Positions 7,194-11,146 of a stretch of DNA of 11,146 bases are shown piece after piece (position 1 is the first letter of the stretch; each line of letters begins with the position of its first letter). Source of the stretch: Candidatus Aerophobota bacterium (GTDB lineage Bacteria; Aerophobota; Aerophobia; Aerophobales; AE-B3A); assembly GCA_030616535.1 (NCBI GenBank), contig JAUWXE010000027.1:1-11146 (forward strand), read 5' to 3'. The notes under the pieces are model-generated. The model saw only the letters and a program-made list of their open reading frames with translations, searched no databases and was not told where the DNA came from. A program made the translations under genes and the position numbers.

Positions 7194-8156
7194 TTAAGAT
7201 ATGTTGTTCGACGATTTTTGCATATGATACCACTACTGATCGGGATATCCTTTATCTCCTTCTTCATAATCCAATTAGCTCCCGGGGATTTCTTGACTCA
7301 GCAGGCTTTAAATCCTCAAGTTTCTGCCGAGAGGATTGCTCAAGAGCGGGCTCGCTTCGGACTGGATCAACCCATCTACCTGCAATACCTCATCTGGCTT
7401 AAGAATATTTTGCATCTTGACTTTGGATATTCCTTTGCTTACAGGCTGCCCGTCTTTACCTTAATCAAGAGCAGGTTATATAATACCTTCATTCTCTCCC
7501 TTAGTGCCATGATCTTCACCTGGGTATTATCAATTCCTTTAGGTATTCTTTCGGCCGTCAAACAGTATTCCTGGCTTGATAAATTAATCTCCGTTTTTGC
7601 TTTTCTGGGGTTGGCTATTCCCAACTTTTTCTTTGCTCTTTTACTGCTATATATGGCTATGAAGACCGGCTGGTTTCCGGTAGGGGGGATGTACAGTATT
7701 AATTATGAATCCTTGAGTCTTGGGGGTAAAATCTGGGATCGCATTTATTACTTGATTCTACCCACTATAGTTTTGGGTACTGCTGGGATGGCAGGATTAG
7801 TGCGGCAGATGAGAGGAAACCTTTTGGATTACCTGAAGGCAGACTTCATAATTACCGCCAGGGCCAAGGGATTGAGCGAGAGGGTAGTCATTTTAAAACA
7901 TGCCGTGCGTAATGCTGTCAACCCTCTGATCACCCTCTTTGGTTTTGCCCTGCCAGGGCTTCTTTCCGGCGCTGCTTTAACAGAAATTGTCATGTCCTGG
8001 CCCGGACTGGGTAGACTGATGCTGGAGGCGGTGCTGAAGATGGATCTATATCTGGTAATGGGCAGTCTGATCATGGGTGCTCTTCTGCTGATTCTAGGTA
8101 ACCTGGTGGCTGATCTATTGCTTGCCTGGGTTGATCCCCGGATTCGTTATGATTGA
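7191..8156 (+). CDS. Peptide-type ABC importer permease (OppB/DppB type)
   Basis: A 321-residue inner-membrane permease, the first of two channel subunits. It starts with the typical basic-hydrophobic N-terminus (LRYVVRRFLHMIPLLIGIS, first helix about 9-29), followed by PGD and an extracytoplasmic stretch with ARFGLDQPIYLQYLIWL (residues 54-70). Hydrophobic helices lie near 98-122, 130-156, 186-206, 245-270 and 284-312, giving the usual six-helix plan. The cytoplasmic EAA loop that docks on an ATPase is clear at about 218-243, with ARAKGL at 223-228. It ends with WVDPRIRYD, a hallmark C-terminus of this family. Length is normal (about 310-340 in the family). The gene follows the binding protein by 78 bases and precedes the second permease by 30. 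Complete and undamaged; family call is secure, substrate open. Confidence 0.95.
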   Translation: MLRYVVRRFLHMIPLLIGISFISFFIIQLAPGDFLTQQALNPQVSAERIAQERARFGLDQPIYLQYLIWLKNILHLDFGYSFAYRLPVFTLIKSRLYNTFILSLSAMIFTWVLSIPLGILSAVKQYSWLDKLISVFAFLGLAIPNFFFALLLLYMAMKTGWFPVGGMYSINYESLSLGGKIWDRIYYLILPTIVLGTAGMAGLVRQMRGNLLDYLKADFIITARAKGLSERVVILKHAVRNAVNPLITLFGFALPGLLSGAALTEIVMSWPGLGRLMLEAVLKMDLYLVMGSLIMGALLLILGNLVADLLLAWVDPRIRYD

Positions 8157-8170
8157 TTTGTTCTCGACTT

Positions 8171-8189
8171 AAAGGAGGATTAAATAGTG
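8171..8189 (+). promoter_or_regulatory. Shine-Dalgarno and GTG start of the second permease
   Basis: AAAGGAGG at 8171-8178 lies 8 bases before GTG at 8187. No in-frame ATG lies near the expected N-terminus, and the GTG gives MTKKGARTED, a polar cytoplasmic leader as usual in OppC-type permeases. The start is therefore well supported. Confidence 0.8.
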
Positions 8190-9326
8190 ACAAAAAAAGG
8201 GGCTCGGACTGAAGATACGACTTTCTCAGAGCTCAGGTCTGTTACCAAGACCCAACTTATCTGGCGAGCATTCAAAAGGCATCAGTTAGGGATCATTGGT
8301 GGAATTATATTAATCTTACTTTACGGGTTCGCCTTTTTTGCTGAGTTCATCGCTCCTTACTCAAGTGACCTACAGGTTCGAGGAAAGGCTTTCCATCCTC
8401 CTACACGGCTCCATTTTTTTGACGAAGAGGGTAATTTTATTTTACAACCCTTTGTCTACCATTATGAATTAGTGGATAGAGTCTTCAAAGTTTACCGACC
8501 GGATCGCACCATAAAATATCCCCTTCGTTTTTTTGTCAGAGGAGAAAAATACAAGTTTCTGGGGTTAATTCCCTCTGATATTCATTTATTCGGGACAAAG
8601 GCGCCTGGCCACATCTTTCTTCTGGGGACAGATAAATTTGGGCGGGATATTTTTACCAGGCTTCTTTTTGGAGCACGTATTTCACTTTCGGTGGGGCTAG
8701 TCGGTATCTTAGTTTCCTTTAGTATGGGGGCGCTAATTGGCGGAATAGCCGGCTATTATGGAGGGGTGGTGGACAATCTTTTGATGCGGGTGGCAGAGAT
8801 GATCATGGCCTTCCCGGGATTTTATTTACTTTTAGCCTTGCGCGCACTTTTGCCTACAGCTTTACCCTCAACTACGGTGTACTTATTGATCGTCTTTATC
8901 CTGAGTTTTATTGGTTGGCCCGGGTTTGCCCGGGTCATTCGAGGAATGTTTCTCTCTTTAAGAGAACAGGAGTTTAGTCTGGCGGCTAAGGCTTTAGGCA
9001 GTACCGACCTTCGTATTATTTTAAGGCATATCTTACCTAATACTATGAGCTTTATCATTGTAGCAGCTACTCTCAGTGTGCCTGCTTATATATTAGGGGA
9101 AAGTGCTTTGAGTTTTTTGGGGTTGGGGATTCAGGAACCACAAGCTAGCTGGGGTAATATGCTAGCTGCAGCCATGAATACCCGAGTTTTGGCGAGCTTT
9201 CCCTGGATTTTAGTCCCCGGCTTTTTCATCTTTATCACCATTCTGGCATTTAACTTCTTGGGAGATGCTCTGCGTGATGCCCTGGAACCCAGGATGCGAA
9301 CCAGTAGACAAACTTTCACTGGCTAA
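8187..9326 (+). CDS. Peptide-type ABC importer permease (OppC/DppC type), long variant
   Basis: A 379-residue permease, partner of the preceding one. After a polar leader with LIWRAFKRHQLG (residues 24-35), helix 1 runs about 35-55. A long extracytoplasmic stretch follows (about 57-143) that includes YRPDRTIKYPLRFFVRGEKY and GLIPSDIHLFG. The conserved LLGTDKFGRDIFTRLLFGAR then leads into the channel domain, with helices near 166-190, 195-222, 230-248, 288-310 and 340-360. The EAA loop for ATPase docking is at about 262-287 (EFSLAAKALG). The C-terminus, FNFLGDALRDALEPRMR, is typical. E. coli OppC and DppC are about 300 residues; the extra length lies mainly in the first external loop. This long form is known in several lineages and is not damage. 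It is the last transporter gene, 74 bases before the peptidase. Confidence 0.95.
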   Translation: MTKKGARTEDTTFSELRSVTKTQLIWRAFKRHQLGIIGGIILILLYGFAFFAEFIAPYSSDLQVRGKAFHPPTRLHFFDEEGNFILQPFVYHYELVDRVFKVYRPDRTIKYPLRFFVRGEKYKFLGLIPSDIHLFGTKAPGHIFLLGTDKFGRDIFTRLLFGARISLSVGLVGILVSFSMGALIGGIAGYYGGVVDNLLMRVAEMIMAFPGFYLLLALRALLPTALPSTTVYLLIVFILSFIGWPGFARVIRGMFLSLREQEFSLAAKALGSTDLRIILRHILPNTMSFIIVAATLSVPAYILGESALSFLGLGIQEPQASWGNMLAAAMNTRVLASFPWILVPGFFIFITILAFNFLGDALRDALEPRMRTSRQTFTG

Positions 9327-9342
9327 CTGAAAAATGAAAAAG

Positions 9343-9364
9343 GGGACGTGATTATTTTTGTCCC
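9343..9364. repeat. Short palindrome GGGAC...GTCCC in the permease-peptidase gap
   Basis: GGGAC at 9343-9347 pairs with GTCCC at 9360-9364 across a 12-base AT-rich loop. The surrounding AAAAAGGGGACG..ATTATTTTTGTCCC resembles small dispersed intergenic palindromes that begin with GGGGACG-like ends in some genomes. Only one copy is in the window, so membership in a repeat family is a guess. There is no U-run after it, so it is a poor terminator. The rest of the 74-base gap (9327-9400) shows nothing more than the peptidase ribosome binding site AAAGGAG at 9389-9395. Confidence 0.3.
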
Positions 9365-9400
9365 GAGATATTTCCTGAAACTAAGAATAAAGGAGATAAA

Positions 9401-11146
9401 ATGAAGCCGAGAAAAAGATGGATTCATTGCTTGACAATTTTGGCATTATCGGTGAATCTCTGTGTGTTCGTCTCGTCTATCTTTGCTGCCCCCCAAGCCG
9501 CAACTATTTCGGAAAGTTCTCCTCAGCCTCAAAGATACGTCCTCGACAACGGACTGATAGTCATTCTGGAGGAAATTCATACTGCCCCGGTCGTGGCCTT
9601 GGAGGTTTGGGTGAAAGCCGGAAGCATCACTGAAGGTGAGTACTCAGGCTCAGGGATATCTCATTATGTTGAACACCTGCTATTTAAGGGAACCGAAAAA
9701 AGAGGAGTGGGAGAAATTGATCGGGAGATAAGTGGTCTGGGAGGAACCATTAATGCTTATACCTCCTTCGATCGTACTGTTTACCATTTAGTTGTTCCCA
9801 GTGAGCATTTTGTTACCGCTCTCGATGTTCTGGCTGATGCGTTAATGAATTCAGCTTTTGACCCGGAGGAATTAAAGAAGGAAAGAGAGGTGATACTTCG
9901 GGAGATTGATATGGGCGAGGATGATCCTGATCGTTTCTTATCTCACCTTTTCTGGTCTACTGTCTACCGCCAGCATCCCTATCGCTATCCGGTTATTGGA
10001 TATCGAACTCTCTTTGAACGATTAACCAGGGAGGATCTCTTGGACTATTACCATAGGATATACCGCCCTAATAACATGATACTGGTAGGAGCGGGAGATT
10101 TTGATTCTCAAATAGCTCTTGCCCATATTAAGCAAGCTTTTGCTAACTTTAAGCGAGGATCTCTGCCACCAGTGCACGTTCCAGCTGAACCTGATCAAAT
10201 GGGAACAAGGAGAGTGGAAAAAGAATTTGAAGTTAAGCAGATTTACTTACTAATGGGTTTTCGTACGGTAAACATTCAGAGTAAAGACATGTATCCCCTA
10301 GATGTTCTGGCTATCATTTTAGGGCAAGGCCGAAGTTCCCGTCTCTTTAGAAAAATTAGAGAAGAACAGGGACTGGTAACCACCATATCATCCTGGTCCT
10401 ATACTCCCAGGTATGCGGGTATCTTTGGTATAAACGCGAGGTTGGATGAGGTAAATAAAGACCGTGCTATTGAGGAAATCTTAAAAGAACTGAACCAATT
10501 CAAAGTGGAGTTAGTGAGTGAAGAGGAGTTGGAAAAGGCCAAGAGACAGGTGGTAAGTGAGCACATATTCTCCCGGGAGACTATGGAAGATAGGGCCGGA
10601 GATTTCGCCTTGAATGAGCTGGTGGTTGGAGATATTAATTTTTATCAAACTTACGTGAGGCTCATCCAGAAGGTGGACCGGGAAGAGATTAGAGGTGTGG
10701 CTAATAAATATTTTCATGGGGATAATCTTACCATAACTCTTCTCCATCCGGCTGTGGAAAAACTAGCCGCCGAGCCAAAGATTTCGGTAAAAAAACCACC
10801 GCTCATCAATGAATACCAGCTTCCCAATGGGATGACTCTTCTGGTGCGCGAAAATCATACCCTGCCCACGGTCTTTATGCAGGCCGTATTTAAGGGAGGT
10901 TTGAGGTTCGAAAATGAGAAAAACAATGGCCTATGTGAATTCACCCGAAGGGTGTTGCTGAAAGGGACTAAGACTGAAACTCGCCAGGAGATAGCCCAGA
11001 AAATAGAGTCGCTGGGTGGAACCATTGATACCTACGGAGGAAATAACAGTTTCGGTAGCTCGGTCAGCGTACTAAAGGAAGACTTTGATACTGGGCTCCA
11101 GATCCTGGCCGATGTTATTATGAACTCCACCTTCCCTTCCGAGGAA
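9401..11146 (+). CDS. Secreted M16 (pitrilysin/insulinase-type) zinc metallopeptidase, 3' end outside window
   Basis: The frame is open from ATG at 9401 through the right edge: 582 codons, no stop. The ATG follows AAAGGAG at a 5-base spacing. Residues 1-30 look like a signal peptide: MKPRKR, hydrophobic core, probable cleavage near IFAA. The first M16 domain starts near 45 (RYVLDNGLIVIL) and carries the inverted zinc motif HYVEH at 88-92 (ligands His88 and His92, catalytic Glu91). A third ligand is probably Glu168 in VILREI, 76 residues after His92, as in the mitochondrial processing peptidase. GGTINAYTSFDRTVYH (114-129) and RPNNMILVGAGDF (222-234) are also typical. A second, catalytically dead M16 copy starts near 471 and runs off the edge. 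Two-copy members usually have about 850-950 residues, so roughly a third is missing. The enzyme probably cuts peptides or unfolded proteins outside the cytoplasm; its place beside a peptide importer fits. Family certain, substrate unknown. Confidence 0.93.
   Translation, partial: MKPRKRWIHCLTILALSVNLCVFVSSIFAAPQAATISESSPQPQRYVLDNGLIVILEEIHTAPVVALEVWVKAGSITEGEYSGSGISHYVEHLLFKGTEKRGVGEIDREISGLGGTINAYTSFDRTVYHLVVPSEHFVTALDVLADALMNSAFDPEELKKEREVILREIDMGEDDPDRFLSHLFWSTVYRQHPYRYPVIGYRTLFERLTREDLLDYYHRIYRPNNMILVGAGDFDSQIALAHIKQAFANFKRGSLPPVHVPAEPDQMGTRRVEKEFEVKQIYLLMGFRTVNIQSKDMYPLDVLAIILGQGRSSRLFRKIREEQGLVTTISSWSYTPRYAGIFGINARLDEVNKDRAIEEILKELNQFKVELVSEEELEKAKRQVVSEHIFSRETMEDRAGDFALNELVVGDINFYQTYVRLIQKVDREEIRGVANKYFHGDNLTITLLHPAVEKLAAEPKISVKKPPLINEYQLPNGMTLLVRENHTLPTVFMQAVFKGGLRFENEKNNGLCEFTRRVLLKGTKTETRQEIAQKIESLGGTIDTYGGNNSFGSSVSVLKEDFDTGLQILADVIMNSTFPSEE

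Noticed and set aside
9418..9633. 71-codon + strand frame near the start of the peptidase
   Set aside because: Shadow of the M16 gene, which starts at 9401 in another frame with a proper Shine-Dalgarno and signal peptide.

Overview
The window holds seven protein-coding genes, all on the + strand and closely packed. Two are cut by the window edges: an alcohol/sorbitol dehydrogenase-type gene at the left and an M16 zinc peptidase at the right. I see no RNA gene, CRISPR array, insertion sequence or clear Rho-independent terminator. The base composition looks moderate (mid-to-upper 40s % G+C by eye, not computed). Start codons include TTG (two genes) and GTG (one gene), each backed by a strong Shine-Dalgarno. 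The secreted DUF3857/transglutaminase protein and the binding protein without a lipobox fit a diderm bacterium, probably an uncultured anaerobe or thermophile-like lineage. The phylum cannot be fixed from this sequence.

Layout: (1) 2-673, C-terminal two thirds of a medium-chain Zn-type dehydrogenase. (2) 674-770, a 97-base gap with nothing convincing. (3) 771-3194, a secreted TPR-DUF3857-transglutaminase-like protein. (4) 3197-9326, a complete oligopeptide/dipeptide-type ABC importer in the order ATPase, ATPase, binding protein, permease, permease. (5) 9401-11146, a secreted two-domain M16 (pitrilysin-type) peptidase, open at the right edge.

The transglutaminase-like gene, both ATPases and the binding protein are joined by gaps of 2 bases, 2 bases and a 4-base ATGA overlap. 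They very likely form one translationally coupled transcript. The two permeases follow after 78 and 30 bases, and the peptidase after 74. A secreted papain-fold protein, a five-part peptide importer and a secreted zinc protease in one row suggest a module that cuts extracellular or periplasmic peptides and imports them. This linkage is an inference.

The most unusual feature is in the binding protein at 5205-7112. A normal family 5 solute-binding protein is interrupted in frame by about 65 residues that form a two-helix membrane hairpin with an Arg/Lys-rich turn. With its cleavable signal peptide, this would give a binding protein anchored in the inner membrane through the middle of its fold rather than by a lipid or an N-terminal helix.
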